Shown: positions 40,440 through 49,159, counted from the stretch's first letter. The stretch: 64,000 nucleotides of DNA from SZUA-368 sp028533045 (GCA_050031985.1 JBNAIG010000042.1:1-64000), one strand, 5' to 3'. Program-made: numbers and translations. Notes: generated by a model not told the origin, from the sequence alone.

Positions 40440-42839
40440 TTACCCCTGGGCGGCCACTTCGGAAATCGCCGAAAAGATCTCCTGGCTTCCCGAAGAGGCC
40501 TCTGTCAGCTGGGCGGAGATTTGCCTTGTCGCTTCAAGATGCTCTTCTATCTTCCCGTTGATATTCTCTGTGAGGGAGTTAATTTTTTGGATAATGCTGT
40601 GAATCCGGGCCATAGACTGGAGGGTATTGCCCGACCCGTGCAGCATCTCTCCAATCATCCCACTGATCTGTTCGGTCGATTTGTTTGTCTGTTCGCTCAA
40701 GTTTTTAATCTCGTTGGCTACTACGGTAAATCCCTTACCGCTAGCCCCGGCCCGGGCCGCCTCAATTCGGGCATTAATAGAGAGGACATTGGTTTTTTCT
40801 GATATATCCGAAATCAGGTTGATAATAGAGGTTATTTCCTGGGCCTTGGCATCCAGGTCGTCTACAAATTTGTTTGTTTGATCGGTAACTTCCACCACGG
40901 TGGTACTCTCTTCGCTTACTTTCAGCACGTCCGTTGAAATGAGTTGGACCTTATCTGAAATTTTACTCATGGAGGAAGAAATAGCCTGAATAAGAGCGTT
41001 AATGCTCTGGGTATTCTGGGTAATGACTTCCGCCTTCTGTTTAAGCGTTTCCAGAGCGCGGGCGCTTGTCATTTCCGCTTCTTGCAATTTTTTCCTGTCA
41101 TAGGCGGCCCGGAGAGTATTGGCTATTTGATCTTTGAGAGTGGAGTAAAGAATCCTGTCATCCGGGCCCCCTTGGAAGATGACATAGCCAATACTTTCCC
41201 CAAAGGGAACCAAGGGAAGAATTAACATATTGTGAATATTAATTTTTCCAAGGACACTTTTGGGTAGTATATTTTCCGTGGGGAAGTTTTTTTCCTTGAT
41301 ATTTATTTTTTTTCCATGGGAAATCCCCAGGGCATATTCGGACAATTCCGGAAGCTTATCGGTCTTAAAATCTTTTAGGAGCTTGGGATAGAGAACAAGG
41401 TGGAAATCCTGGATTTCCAAAAATCCAATTCTTTTTTCTATAGACTCATATATTCCTTTATAGGTCTGTTGGCTGGATAGAAGTCGGATGAACTGCTGCA
41501 GGTTTTCTTGTAAAGTTTCATTTCTCGTCTGAGTTAAACCCTGGAAGTAGGTAAGTGAGGAACTGATTTCGGTTCTGTAGATATTAATCAGTCTTTCCAA
41601 TTGTTCAATGGAAGAAATATTGTTTATGTGCCTGATTAATTCTTCCCTGGTAAAGGTTATAAGATCCTGTAAGAGCTCGGTGGATATTTTATAATCGTTA
41701 TAGTAATGAATCAATTCTTTTAGGGAATTTACCGATAGGATTTGTTCAGAACCAAGATCTTTTATCGTGGCTGGAATAAACTTCCCGATCATTCCTTCAA
41801 GTTGATCTATATAGGCTGAATTCTTCTTTTCCTGTTCTTTCATATGAAGGATAAAGCGAGCAGAAATGTTTTGGCTTATCTCATGGGCGGCAAGTTCTTT
41901 TTCTACTATCTTATTACGTCGTGAAGGGGCAGGCAGATTATAATTAATATAGGAGTTCACCAGATCCTTGGACTTTTCTTCACAGCCGCAGCTCTGATTA
42001 ATTTCGAGATAACCGGGGATGCTGTTTTCCCGGGAGATATTTTCCCCTTTGATTTTATCTACCAGAAGTTTTACTCCCCGGGCAGCCTGATCTTCAAAGG
42101 GAAGGATCATAGCGGTGGGAGAGGGGGTTCTATATCTACCTGCCGACGAGTTATCGTAGCTGATAAGGGCCACATCATCGGGAATCGAGATCCCCTTCTC
42201 TTCAAAATAGTCAAAAATCCTTAAAGACATTTTCTCCGAAACGGTCATAATTGCCTGAAAGTCTTTACCCGGTTTCTTGTTTCTTTCATGGATGAGCGTA
42301 TTCAGCTGGCTATAAGTGAAATCTTTCATAATATGATCCGGATTTCCTTCAAATGTGGTAACAAGGTCGGGATCGTAGGGAATCCCCAATTCTTTCAGAC
42401 TATCTTTATATGCCTGGAATCTTTCCGTAAAGAGAGCGTTATTATTGTCACCCAAAATAAAGGCGATTTTCCGGTATCCGTGTTTTTCCACAAAGTGCTT
42501 CACCGAAAGTTTTACCGTTTCATAGGAGTCGATTTTTACAAAGGGGAAATCATAAATCGGCTGTGTTAAGGTAACAAGAGGCATCCCTGCTAGTTGCTCT
42601 TTATAAAAGGGGGCGAACTCATCCATTTTGTTGGAGGCCCAAGCCAGGACACCGTCCACATTACTCTTTTTAAGAAGATGGTAGATTTGGCTGCCGTCCC
42701 GCCCCAAATTGTTTCCGTCCAAAGTAATTATATTGATATCCAATTCCCGGGCTGCCCGAACTGCCCCGTTCCACATACTGAATCCTACGGGGGTTCTCAT
42801 GGATTTTGTCATAAAACCAATTGTTATCTTACCTGACAT
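40440..42839 (-). CDS. Soluble chemoreceptor with a LacI-type sugar-binding domain
   Basis: A 799-residue fusion without a signal peptide or membrane helix. Residues about 1-290 match the periplasmic-binding-protein fold of LacI-family regulators (TIGFMTKSM, SNVDGVLAW, GYRKIAFILGD, IPDDVALISYDNS), without the helix-turn-helix. A CGCE motif and a long helical region follow (300-480), then a GAF-like segment (about 490-620) and a methyl-accepting chemotaxis hairpin (about 640-799) with the tip EKTNVLSINARIEAARAGASGKGF. It should sense a ligand in the cytoplasm and signal to CheA/CheW. The lyase gene lies upstream on the same strand. Confidence 0.85.
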   Translation of the reverse strand: MSGKITIGFMTKSMRTPVGFSMWNGAVRAARELDINIITLDGNNLGRDGSQIYHLLKKSNVDGVLAWASNKMDEFAPFYKEQLAGMPLVTLTQPIYDFPFVKIDSYETVKLSVKHFVEKHGYRKIAFILGDNNNALFTERFQAYKDSLKELGIPYDPDLVTTFEGNPDHIMKDFTYSQLNTLIHERNKKPGKDFQAIMTVSEKMSLRIFDYFEEKGISIPDDVALISYDNSSAGRYRTPSPTAMILPFEDQAARGVKLLVDKIKGENISRENSIPGYLEINQSCGCEEKSKDLVNSYINYNLPAPSRRNKIVEKELAAHEISQNISARFILHMKEQEKKNSAYIDQLEGMIGKFIPATIKDLGSEQILSVNSLKELIHYYNDYKISTELLQDLITFTREELIRHINNISSIEQLERLINIYRTEISSSLTYFQGLTQTRNETLQENLQQFIRLLSSQQTYKGIYESIEKRIGFLEIQDFHLVLYPKLLKDFKTDKLPELSEYALGISHGKKINIKEKNFPTENILPKSVLGKINIHNMLILPLVPFGESIGYVIFQGGPDDRILYSTLKDQIANTLRAAYDRKKLQEAEMTSARALETLKQKAEVITQNTQSINALIQAISSSMSKISDKVQLISTDVLKVSEESTTVVEVTDQTNKFVDDLDAKAQEITSIINLISDISEKTNVLSINARIEAARAGASGKGFTVVANEIKNLSEQTNKSTEQISGMIGEMLHGSGNTLQSMARIHSIIQKINSLTENINGKIEEHLEATRQISAQLTEASSGSQEIFSAISEVAAQG

Positions 42840-42848
42840 GGCCTACCT

Positions 42849-42868
42849 GCCTATATTTTATTATAGGC
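42849..42868. promoter_or_regulatory. Palindrome covering the -10 box of the LacI-type chemoreceptor gene
   Basis: GCCTATA (42849-42855) and TATAGGC (42862-42868) form an inverted repeat with a six-base spacer. On the minus strand it contains a perfect TATAAT at 42860-42865, 20 bases before the ATG. It could be an operator or a hairpin. Confidence 0.35.
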
Positions 42869-42909
42869 ACATAATACGACTGTTTACGAATAATGGCAAT
42901 TCCTTTTTT

Positions 42910-43839
42910 TTAGCCGGCACATCTCTCATAAAAAGAACCGTAGCAAACGTCCTCTTCCGACGTCATTACCGCCATGGCTTCCCGGGGGTGCTGATTCAAA
43001 AGCCCCGATACTCCGTAGGGGATTCGGTAACCCCATTTATAGGTGGTCATAAGGGGTTCAATGTGATTCTGAATCGCCTTAATGATTCCTGTAATATCCC
43101 TGTCCCGGCCTTTGGCAAAGGGAAGAAGAAGTTCCATGGCCGTATTGCCCGCTCCCCGACCCATCCCGTAGAAGGAGGCGTCAATGTAGTCTACGCCGGA
43201 GTTCATTGCTTCCAGACTGTTGGCAAGAGCCATCTGAATATTGTTGTGTCCGTGGAAACCGAGCTTGAGATTGGGGCAGGCCTCCCTGTAGAAGGAGAGA
43301 CGCTCCCTTATGTCGGCGGCGATAAAGGAACCGAAGGTATCAGCCAGGTAAACCCCTTCCGCACCGGTTTCATTCACCTTGGCCAGACAGGCCTGCAGGT
43401 CTTCCTTATCCACTGCCGAAACAGCCATGATATTGAAGAAAGTCATATAACCCAGCTCATTAAGATGGTTGGACATCTCAATGGCTTCGTCAATCTGATG
43501 GATATAGCAGGCCAGTCGGAAAATATCGATCACCGACTCCTTTTTGGGAATGAAGTTTTCCTTTTCGCAGCGTCCAATATCGCCCATAACCGCAATCTTC
43601 ATGGATTCGGGCTTCTCCGTGACCACCTGGCGCAGAACCGCTTCATCGCAGAATCTCCAGGGCCCGTGATCTTCCCGGTTGAAAACCTTGGGACTCACCC
43701 GGTAGCCCATTTCCATGATATCTACCCCCGCCCGAATATTGGCTTCGTAGAGGGAACGAACCGCTTCCAGGGAGAACTCCCAGTTGTTCATAAGTCCCCC
43801 GTCCCTAATTGTGCAGTCGATCAATTTTACTTCATTCAT
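42910..43839 (-). CDS. DRE-TIM aldolase/lyase of the HOA-like group
   Basis: A 309-residue TIM-barrel metal enzyme related to 4-hydroxy-2-oxovalerate aldolase and HMG-CoA lyase. The N-terminal metal motif is IDCTIRDGG (7-15, Asp8 and Arg12), and GFHGHNN (about 202-208) supplies the metal-binding His pair; YGMGRGAGNTAME follows (about 231-243). It should cleave or form a carbon-carbon bond next to a keto acid. Its leader encodes a Phe-rich peptide and an attenuator, which suggests a link to aromatic amino acids, not evident from the family. The ATG has an AAAGGAG site. Substrate not predicted. Confidence 0.82.
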   Translation of the reverse strand: MNEVKLIDCTIRDGGLMNNWEFSLEAVRSLYEANIRAGVDIMEMGYRVSPKVFNREDHGPWRFCDEAVLRQVVTEKPESMKIAVMGDIGRCEKENFIPKKESVIDIFRLACYIHQIDEAIEMSNHLNELGYMTFFNIMAVSAVDKEDLQACLAKVNETGAEGVYLADTFGSFIAADIRERLSFYREACPNLKLGFHGHNNIQMALANSLEAMNSGVDYIDASFYGMGRGAGNTAMELLLPFAKGRDRDITGIIKAIQNHIEPLMTTYKWGYRIPYGVSGLLNQHPREAMAVMTSEEDVCYGSFYERCAG

Positions 43840-43856
43840 GCTTTACTCCTTTGGGC

Positions 43857-43897
43857 AAAAAAAAGACCCGGGATTCAGAAAACTGATTCCCGGGTCT
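43857..43897 (-). terminator. Attenuator terminator before the lyase gene
   Basis: AGACCCGGGAATCAG (43883-43897) pairs with CTGAATCCCGGGTCT (43864-43878), a 15-bp perfect stem with a TTTT loop, followed by at least seven T. It lies 18 bp before the lyase ATG. Confidence 0.92.
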
Positions 43898-43917
43898 CGA
43901 TTACCTTGCTAATTCGA

Positions 43918-44019
43918 CTAGCGCTTCAAACCAAGCGCAACAAGACCCGGGCGTCTAAAATAAAAATAGAAACCAAAAAAAGAGTTAAATACAAATAGGG
44001 GCCAAGTCTTGTTAGTCAT
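43918..44019 (-). CDS. Phe-rich leader peptide of the attenuator
   Basis: A 33-codon ORF starting at the ATG at 44017-44019. Codons 9-21 read FVFNSFFGFYFYF: seven Phe and two Tyr in 13 codons, like the leader peptides of pheA and pheST in enteric bacteria. The stop (TAG, 43918-43920) lies after the short GCGCTT/AAGCGC hairpin, so a ribosome that reaches it covers segment 2. No Shine-Dalgarno sequence is present, but the predicted transcription start is at the ATG, so translation would be leaderless. Confidence 0.8.
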   Translation of the reverse strand: MTNKTWPLFVFNSFFGFYFYFRRPGLVALGLKR

Positions 44020-44026
44020 TACTATT

Positions 44027-44055
44027 TAAATAGCAGTTTGAAGAAAAACTGTCAA
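44027..44055 (-). promoter_or_regulatory. Promoter of the attenuated lyase operon
   Basis: TTGACA (44050-44055, perfect), 17-bp spacer, TATTTA (44027-44032), then seven bases to the leader ATG. It begins just after the stop codon of the galactosidase gene, so the lyase is a separate unit. Confidence 0.7.
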
Positions 44056-44062
44056 GGGCGGT

Positions 44063-46294
44063 TTAGACTTTCTTTATTTTGTTCAATTCCCCGTTTATTC
44101 GGGCCAGGAAAGATTCCGGTACCGTACCCGGCCGTGCCTCGGCCAGTTTTTCCGGGGTAAACCCCCGGGCCATGGGGAACATGGGGTGCTCGTAGAGGGG
44201 ACCGGCATACTTTCTTATTAACTCCTTTCCCTTGGGGTATTTAAGTATGACACGGATCTTGTCTTTGATGGAAAGATACCCTTCGGGAAATTCCATGGGG
44301 GGAATCTCTTCATCCGCTTCCCCTTCGAACCAGTTCTTGAGAAAATGGAAGGGATCTTCCGGGCAGATGTAGGATTTTTCCGCCCGCCAGACCCGATTGA
44401 ATCGGGCTCTGTCGGAGCACAATTCCTTGCCCTTTTTGTCAAAGGCCCGCACTTTGACAGTCGTAATCCCCCGCTTTTTAAGGGGAATCTGGGAGAACTC
44501 AGCGGTTTTATCGGAAACGGGGGCCTCGTCCCATTCACGGCCGTTCACTTCCAAAATAACCGAAGCCAGGTTGGAGTAGACTTTGATTTCCATGGTCTTT
44601 CCCTGGCGCTTTTGGAATCTTTTTCCCGTAATATGCACCATGGGGTCCTCGTTCCAGTTGGCCTTGTACCAGTAGAAAGCATCCTTTCGGGTTTTTCTGT
44701 CGTAACTCACCAACCCCTTGTTATTCATACCCTGTACGCCCCCTTCGTCCCGCATGGGAGAGGCAAAATCAAACATATTCCACACAAAGGTACCCCAGAG
44801 CCGGGGATGGCGATTGAAAATATTTAAAATCTCTTCGTGAAATTGAGCGTGATACTCTTCCGAGTAGTCCTCCCGGCGGGGAGAATCACTGTGATAGGTG
44901 GTCAGTCCTTCCGCTCCATATTCGGTTATACCCAGGGGTATCTGGGGATTTTTTTGGGCAAATTCCTTAAGCCAGCGGTCCATTTGGGAACAGTCCTCGT
45001 AGTACCAGCCGTAATATTTATTGTAGCCCAGACAGTCGCTAATCTCATTTAAAGGGCCGTCGTCGGCGTAGTGTCCCACCTGGGACTGGGCTGTGAGGCG
45101 CCCCGGATCCAGTTCCTTGGCCCGTTCCTGCATTTTCTGTGTAATAATTCGGGCCCAATCCTTCTGGCTTCCTATGGTTATTTCATTTTGAAGTCCCCAG
45201 AAGCAGACGGAGGGGCTGTTGTAATTCTGCTTGATCAGTTCCTCCAGCTGCAAAAGGGCGTTGCTTCCCTTTTTGTCCTCATGGGAGGTCCGGGAAATAT
45301 AGGGAATCTCCGCCCACACAACATAACCCTCCCGGTCACAGAGTTGGTAGAAATCCCTGATGTGTTGGTAGTGGGCCAGGCGAATGGCATTGGCTCCCAT
45401 CTCTTCGATAATCTTAATATCTTCGCTTAGATGATTTTGATTGAGCGCCCAGCCCACCCCTTCCCGGTCCTGATGCCGGCTTACCCCGCGAAGGGGATAG
45501 GATTTTCCATTAAGCAGGAAGCCTTTGGCCGGATGGGTCTCTATAGTCCTAAAGCCCGTAAAGAGGCGGCGTCGGTCCAGTTTCTCACCTCCTCCCATTA
45601 AGCAGAGCTGAATCCCGTAAAGGGTAGGGGAGTGGCGGCCTTCCCAGAGCCGGGGATTGTCCAGAGAGAAGGAGAAGCGGATTTTCCTCTCTTCCACGGG
45701 ACTTTTTTCCCGAAGAAGAACCTCTCCCTCCGGAGATATGACCTCGCACAGGCAATAAAGTTCTTTCCCGTCCCCTGCCAGAGTCAGGAGGGCTTCCACA
45801 TCAAAGTCGACCCGATCCAAAGAGAGGGATTTTTGGTGTACATACACCCCGTCGCTGCTAAAGTCATCCAGGTCAAAGCGGTCCTCTTCGGTCTCAATCA
45901 GCCAGACCGGCCGGTAGAGACCTCCCATAAAGGCAAAATCCGCCATGAGGGGATAGATGTCTTCCCTGTGGCTGTTATCCACCGCCACAAGCAGGGCGTT
46001 TTTATCCTCACGAAGAAGGTGGGTGATGTTGTAACGAAAGCGGGAGTAGCCACCGCGATGCTCCCCGGCCAGTTTGCCGTTTACCTGAACCCGTGCCACC
46101 GAATTGGCCGCCCCGAACTCAAGATAATAGACTTTGTCCTTACAGGGTTTTCCCGGGAGCAGGCATTGGTAGATACAGGTGCCCCGGTAGTAGTCCGGCC
46201 CCTCGCTTGCGCTGTTCCAGCAGTGGGGGAGGGTGACCTGTTCGCTGCGGTTCTCCTTGGTAAAGGTCCACTCTTTAAGGGGGTATCGTTTCAA
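44063..46294 (-). CDS. Glycoside hydrolase family 2 (beta-galactosidase-like)
   Basis: A 743-residue GH2 enzyme: sugar-binding domain (about 1-150), Ig-like domain (about 155-255), TIM barrel (about 258-560) and a C-terminal region. The acid/base Glu lies in FWGLQNEITIG (about 369-379) and the nucleophile Glu in GITEYGAEGL (about 452-461). GH2 members cleave beta-galactosides, beta-glucuronides or beta-mannosides; the sequence does not decide which. No signal peptide, so it acts on sugars after uptake. It overlaps the sugar symporter gene by 4 bp. Confidence 0.9.
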   Translation of the reverse strand: MKRYPLKEWTFTKENRSEQVTLPHCWNSASEGPDYYRGTCIYQCLLPGKPCKDKVYYLEFGAANSVARVQVNGKLAGEHRGGYSRFRYNITHLLREDKNALLVAVDNSHREDIYPLMADFAFMGGLYRPVWLIETEEDRFDLDDFSSDGVYVHQKSLSLDRVDFDVEALLTLAGDGKELYCLCEVISPEGEVLLREKSPVEERKIRFSFSLDNPRLWEGRHSPTLYGIQLCLMGGGEKLDRRRLFTGFRTIETHPAKGFLLNGKSYPLRGVSRHQDREGVGWALNQNHLSEDIKIIEEMGANAIRLAHYQHIRDFYQLCDREGYVVWAEIPYISRTSHEDKKGSNALLQLEELIKQNYNSPSVCFWGLQNEITIGSQKDWARIITQKMQERAKELDPGRLTAQSQVGHYADDGPLNEISDCLGYNKYYGWYYEDCSQMDRWLKEFAQKNPQIPLGITEYGAEGLTTYHSDSPRREDYSEEYHAQFHEEILNIFNRHPRLWGTFVWNMFDFASPMRDEGGVQGMNNKGLVSYDRKTRKDAFYWYKANWNEDPMVHITGKRFQKRQGKTMEIKVYSNLASVILEVNGREWDEAPVSDKTAEFSQIPLKKRGITTVKVRAFDKKGKELCSDRARFNRVWRAEKSYICPEDPFHFLKNWFEGEADEEIPPMEFPEGYLSIKDKIRVILKYPKGKELIRKYAGPLYEHPMFPMARGFTPEKLAEARPGTVPESFLARINGELNKIKKV

Positions 46295-47634
46295 ATTGTT
46301 ACTCCTTGGGGCGTGCTTTGTCCGGGCCTCTTCCAGATAAAGCGAAAAGCGAAAAAACTCAGTAAAAGGCAGATGGCGGGAATCCCCAGGGTCAGAAATT
46401 TGATCCCTGCCAGAGTTGTCCGGGGCTGGACGATTTGTTCGGAAGTATAACCGGTAAGAGCCAGCCCCGTACCTGAGAGAAAACCGGCTGCGGCCTGTCC
46501 CAACTTGCGGACAAAACTGTAGGCCCCGTAGATGGTCCCTTCCCGTCGTTCTCCCGTAAGCTCCTCCTGATAGTCAATACAGTCGGAGACCAGGGCCCAG
46601 ACGGTCATATTGGGAATCATGAGAAAAAAGTAGGCCCCAAGACCCCCAGCGAGATAGAGTATCCGGTGGGAGGGGAGGAGGAGGAGGCCCGTCCAGCAAA
46701 GGGCGGAAAACAGGGAGGACCAGGCCGAAGCTTTTGCCGCGCCAAAGCGTTTAACTAAAGTCGGGATAAGGAAGGAGGCCCCAATAGCAGGCAAAACCGC
46801 CCCGGCTCCGGCATAGGACATGAGTTTAAGGGCCCCGAGATTCTCCCTAAAGTAGTAAACATTCATAGCCCCGTTGATCATCAAGCCGGTCAGGAGAGCC
46901 ACAGAAGCCAGGGAGAGAGCCATAAAGGGACGGTTTTTGAGAAGTCCGGGAGGACCTTTTTTTTCTTGAATAGTAACATGGGCTGACCGGCAGGCGGGAT
47001 CTTCCGCCGTAAAAAGCCAGGAAAGAAGGTAGAAGAGGATCACCAGAGCGGAAATAAGAGACATAGAAATCAGATAGCCCCTCTCCTGCCTTTGGCCGAA
47101 TCGGACCAGAACCAGAGGCACCGCGACCCGGGGAATCACCATGCCCGCCAAACCGCCTATGCCCCGGGCTACGGAAAGAATGGAACGCTCCACCGGATCG
47201 CGGGTCATCACCGACGCCAGGGAGCCGTAGGGAATATTTACAAAGGTGTAGCACATCCCCCAGCTAATGTAGGTCGCGTAGGCCCAGATCAGCCTGTGCC
47301 CCCGGGCCAGTTTCTCCGGGACAAAGAACATCAGAACAGCCGCCAGCGCGACCGGCCAGCTCCCCCGAATCAGGAAAGGGCGAAACTTGTCGCCCCCCTT
47401 GTTACGTTTTTCCCGGCGCAGAAAAAGACGGTCCGTCCAATTACCCATAAGGGGGTCATTAATACCGTCCCAAATCCGGGCTACCAGAAACAGAGTCCCC
47501 GCCGCAGCAGCGCTAATTCCCAGAACGTCAGTATAGAAGGAGAGAAGGAAGGCGGAGGACATGCCAAAGGTCAGGCCATTCGCCAAATCGCCCAGCCCGT
47601 ATCCCCCATAGTGAATCTTTCTGATTGTACCCAT
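46291..47634 (-). CDS. GPH-family sugar:cation symporter
   Basis: A 447-residue membrane protein of the glycoside-pentoside-hexuronide (MelB/XylP-like) branch with about twelve helices. It has the family's N-terminal YGLGDLANGLTFGMSS (about 11-26) and the cation-site region ARIWDGINDPLMGNWTDR (about 47-64) with Asp residues used for cation coupling. It should import the oligosaccharide that the GH2 enzyme hydrolyses. The two genes overlap by 4 bp. The substrate is unknown; beta-galactosides are plausible from the partner. Confidence 0.92.
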   Translation of the reverse strand: MGTIRKIHYGGYGLGDLANGLTFGMSSAFLLSFYTDVLGISAAAAGTLFLVARIWDGINDPLMGNWTDRLFLRREKRNKGGDKFRPFLIRGSWPVALAAVLMFFVPEKLARGHRLIWAYATYISWGMCYTFVNIPYGSLASVMTRDPVERSILSVARGIGGLAGMVIPRVAVPLVLVRFGQRQERGYLISMSLISALVILFYLLSWLFTAEDPACRSAHVTIQEKKGPPGLLKNRPFMALSLASVALLTGLMINGAMNVYYFRENLGALKLMSYAGAGAVLPAIGASFLIPTLVKRFGAAKASAWSSLFSALCWTGLLLLPSHRILYLAGGLGAYFFLMIPNMTVWALVSDCIDYQEELTGERREGTIYGAYSFVRKLGQAAAGFLSGTGLALTGYTSEQIVQPRTTLAGIKFLTLGIPAICLLLSFFAFRFIWKRPGQSTPQGVTI

Positions 47635-47710
47635 CGCGCCTGATCATCGCACAGATTCTGTTAGAAAATGATTAAAACCTCAACGGCGATTAACACGATG
47701 GATGTGGTTT

Positions 47711-48973
47711 TTACTCCTGAAAAGGGGCAAAGCGCTCCCAAAAATCGGGAAACGACTTGGACACACAGCCCGGCTCCCCAATCAACTGACCCTCAACAGC
47801 CAGACCGGCCGCCGCAAAGGCCATGGCAATCCGGTGGTCGTTAAAGGAGTTAATCTCCGCCCCGTGCAGCTTCGAGCCGCCCTGGATATAGATATTGTCA
47901 TCGTCATAGCAGACCTGGCAGCCCATCATCTCAAGGTTGGACCGAATCGCCTCCAGCCGGTCACACTCCTTGTAGCGGAGCCGACCCACGCCGGTAAACA
48001 CCGATTCCCCCTCGGCAAAAGCCGCCGCCACCGCCAGGGAAGGCACCATATCGGGAATATCGGTCCCGTCCGCCTTAATAGCCTTAAGAGGACCGGCCGT
48101 CAGAGTCACAGCATCGCCGGACCACTCCACCTTACAGCCCATTTTTTCCAGAAGGGGCAGAATCTCCCGGTCCCCCTGCACCGATTCCCGGTTCAGCCCG
48201 GTCACCGTCACAGATTTCCCGCACACCGCCGCGGCAATAAAAAAGAAGGTCGCGCTGGAAAAGTCGCCCTCAACCGCAATATCGCAAGCCTTATAAGATT
48301 GGCCCGCAGGAATCGTCATACGTTTATAGTCCCGATTGTCCGTCTTCACACCGAACTTTTCCATCATGGACGTGGTAATATCAAAATAGGGCCGCTCCGA
48401 CATCTCATCGGAACAGATAATCGTCGTCTCCTCTTCGGTCAGCGCCCCGGAAATCACAAGAGAACTAAAATACTGGGAGGTCTTGGCCCCGGACATAGTC
48501 GTCTCGCCCCCCTTAAGAGGAGAAGGGTGAATCCGCACAGGAGGAAAACCCTCCTTATTCAGGTACGTCGCCTTGCCGCCCAGCTGGTGAATCCCGCTGA
48601 TCACCTCGCCAATAGGACGCTTGAGAAGCCCCTCCTTACCAGTCAGAACCACCTCTTTGTCGCAGAGCGCAGAAAGGGAAGACAAAAAGTTCATCGTCAC
48701 CCCCGATTCGCCCGCATTCAACTCCTCCTGCTGGGGATGATACTTCCCCGCGCAGCCGGTCACAAGTAAATCGGCCCCGTCCTCAACAATCTGAGCCCCC
48801 AGGGATTTAAGACACCCAATCAAATGAATCTGATCCTGACCCATCAAAGGATTCCTCACCCGGCTCGTCCCCTCCGCCAGAGAAGCGAGAACCAGCGCCC
48901 TGAGCGTATAAGCCTTGGCGGGCGGAGCGGCAACGGTAACAGTCTGTCTTTTCATCGGTAAAACGGCTTTCAT
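47711..48973 (-). CDS. aroA: 3-phosphoshikimate 1-carboxyvinyltransferase
   Basis: A 420-residue EPSP synthase, the sixth step of the shikimate pathway to chorismate. It has the inside-out barrel pattern: AKAYTLRALVLASLAEG (about 19-35), LNAGESGVTMNFLSSL (about 84-99) with the second-helix Gly region, and a C-terminal YKECDRLEAI (about 351-360) and DHRIAMAFAAAG (about 380-391). The sequence near LNAGESGVT differs from the usual LGNAGTAxRPLxA, so the enzyme may be of a less studied class. It has a leaderless-type promoter. The leader of the lyase at 42910 also responds to an aromatic amino acid. Confidence 0.92.
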   Translation of the reverse strand: MKAVLPMKRQTVTVAAPPAKAYTLRALVLASLAEGTSRVRNPLMGQDQIHLIGCLKSLGAQIVEDGADLLVTGCAGKYHPQQEELNAGESGVTMNFLSSLSALCDKEVVLTGKEGLLKRPIGEVISGIHQLGGKATYLNKEGFPPVRIHPSPLKGGETTMSGAKTSQYFSSLVISGALTEEETTIICSDEMSERPYFDITTSMMEKFGVKTDNRDYKRMTIPAGQSYKACDIAVEGDFSSATFFFIAAAVCGKSVTVTGLNRESVQGDREILPLLEKMGCKVEWSGDAVTLTAGPLKAIKADGTDIPDMVPSLAVAAAFAEGESVFTGVGRLRYKECDRLEAIRSNLEMMGCQVCYDDDNIYIQGGSKLHGAEINSFNDHRIAMAFAAAGLAVEGQLIGEPGCVSKSFPDFWERFAPFQE

Positions 48974-48979
48974 GAGCCC

Positions 48980-49008
48980 ATAATGACGGAAAACCGCTCA
49001 ATTTTCAA
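48980..49008 (-). promoter_or_regulatory. Promoter of aroA
   Basis: TTGAAA (49003-49008), 17-bp spacer, CATTAT (48980-48985), then six bases to the ATG at 48973. No ribosome site lies in between. Confidence 0.65.
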
Positions 49009-49159
49009 GAGGCGGGCGCCTCCCTCCGCAGCTGGCGCTGCTCCGGGCCGGGCTGCTCCGCTCAAACGGCTTAACCCCGCCGCTACTTCCGTCTTCCTCC
49101 CGTCAGCCGGGCGTCGGGCGCCGTAACCGCTGCGATCCCTGGCGCGAAAGCCGAAGTGC
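49009..49159. other. GC-rich intergenic stretch, no gene seen
   Basis: About 150 bp between aroA and cmk that is clearly richer in G+C than its surroundings, with many short self-complementary pieces (GGCGCC, CCGGGCC, GCAGCTGGCGCTGC). No reading frame or known RNA is recognised. It may be a REP-like or other dispersed structured repeat. Confidence 0.35.

Larger units (their letters stand above)
43857..44019 (-). promoter_or_regulatory. Phenylalanine-type transcription attenuator
   Basis: Four segments on the minus strand can pair in exclusive ways. Segment 1 AACAAGAC (44006-44013) pairs with GTCTTGTT in segment 2 (43939-43951). Segment 2 CCCGGGTCTTG pairs with segment 3 CGAGACCCGGG (43889-43899). 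Segment 3 pairs with segment 4 to form the terminator. A leader ORF rich in Phe codons spans segments 1 and 2; a ribosome stalled on those codons would mask segment 1, allow 2:3 pairing and let transcription continue. Confidence 0.85.

Noticed and set aside
43857..44019. T-box riboswitch before the lyase
   Set aside because: No conserved T-box sequence or specifier loop; the pairing scheme and Phe-rich ORF fit a ribosome-mediated attenuator instead.
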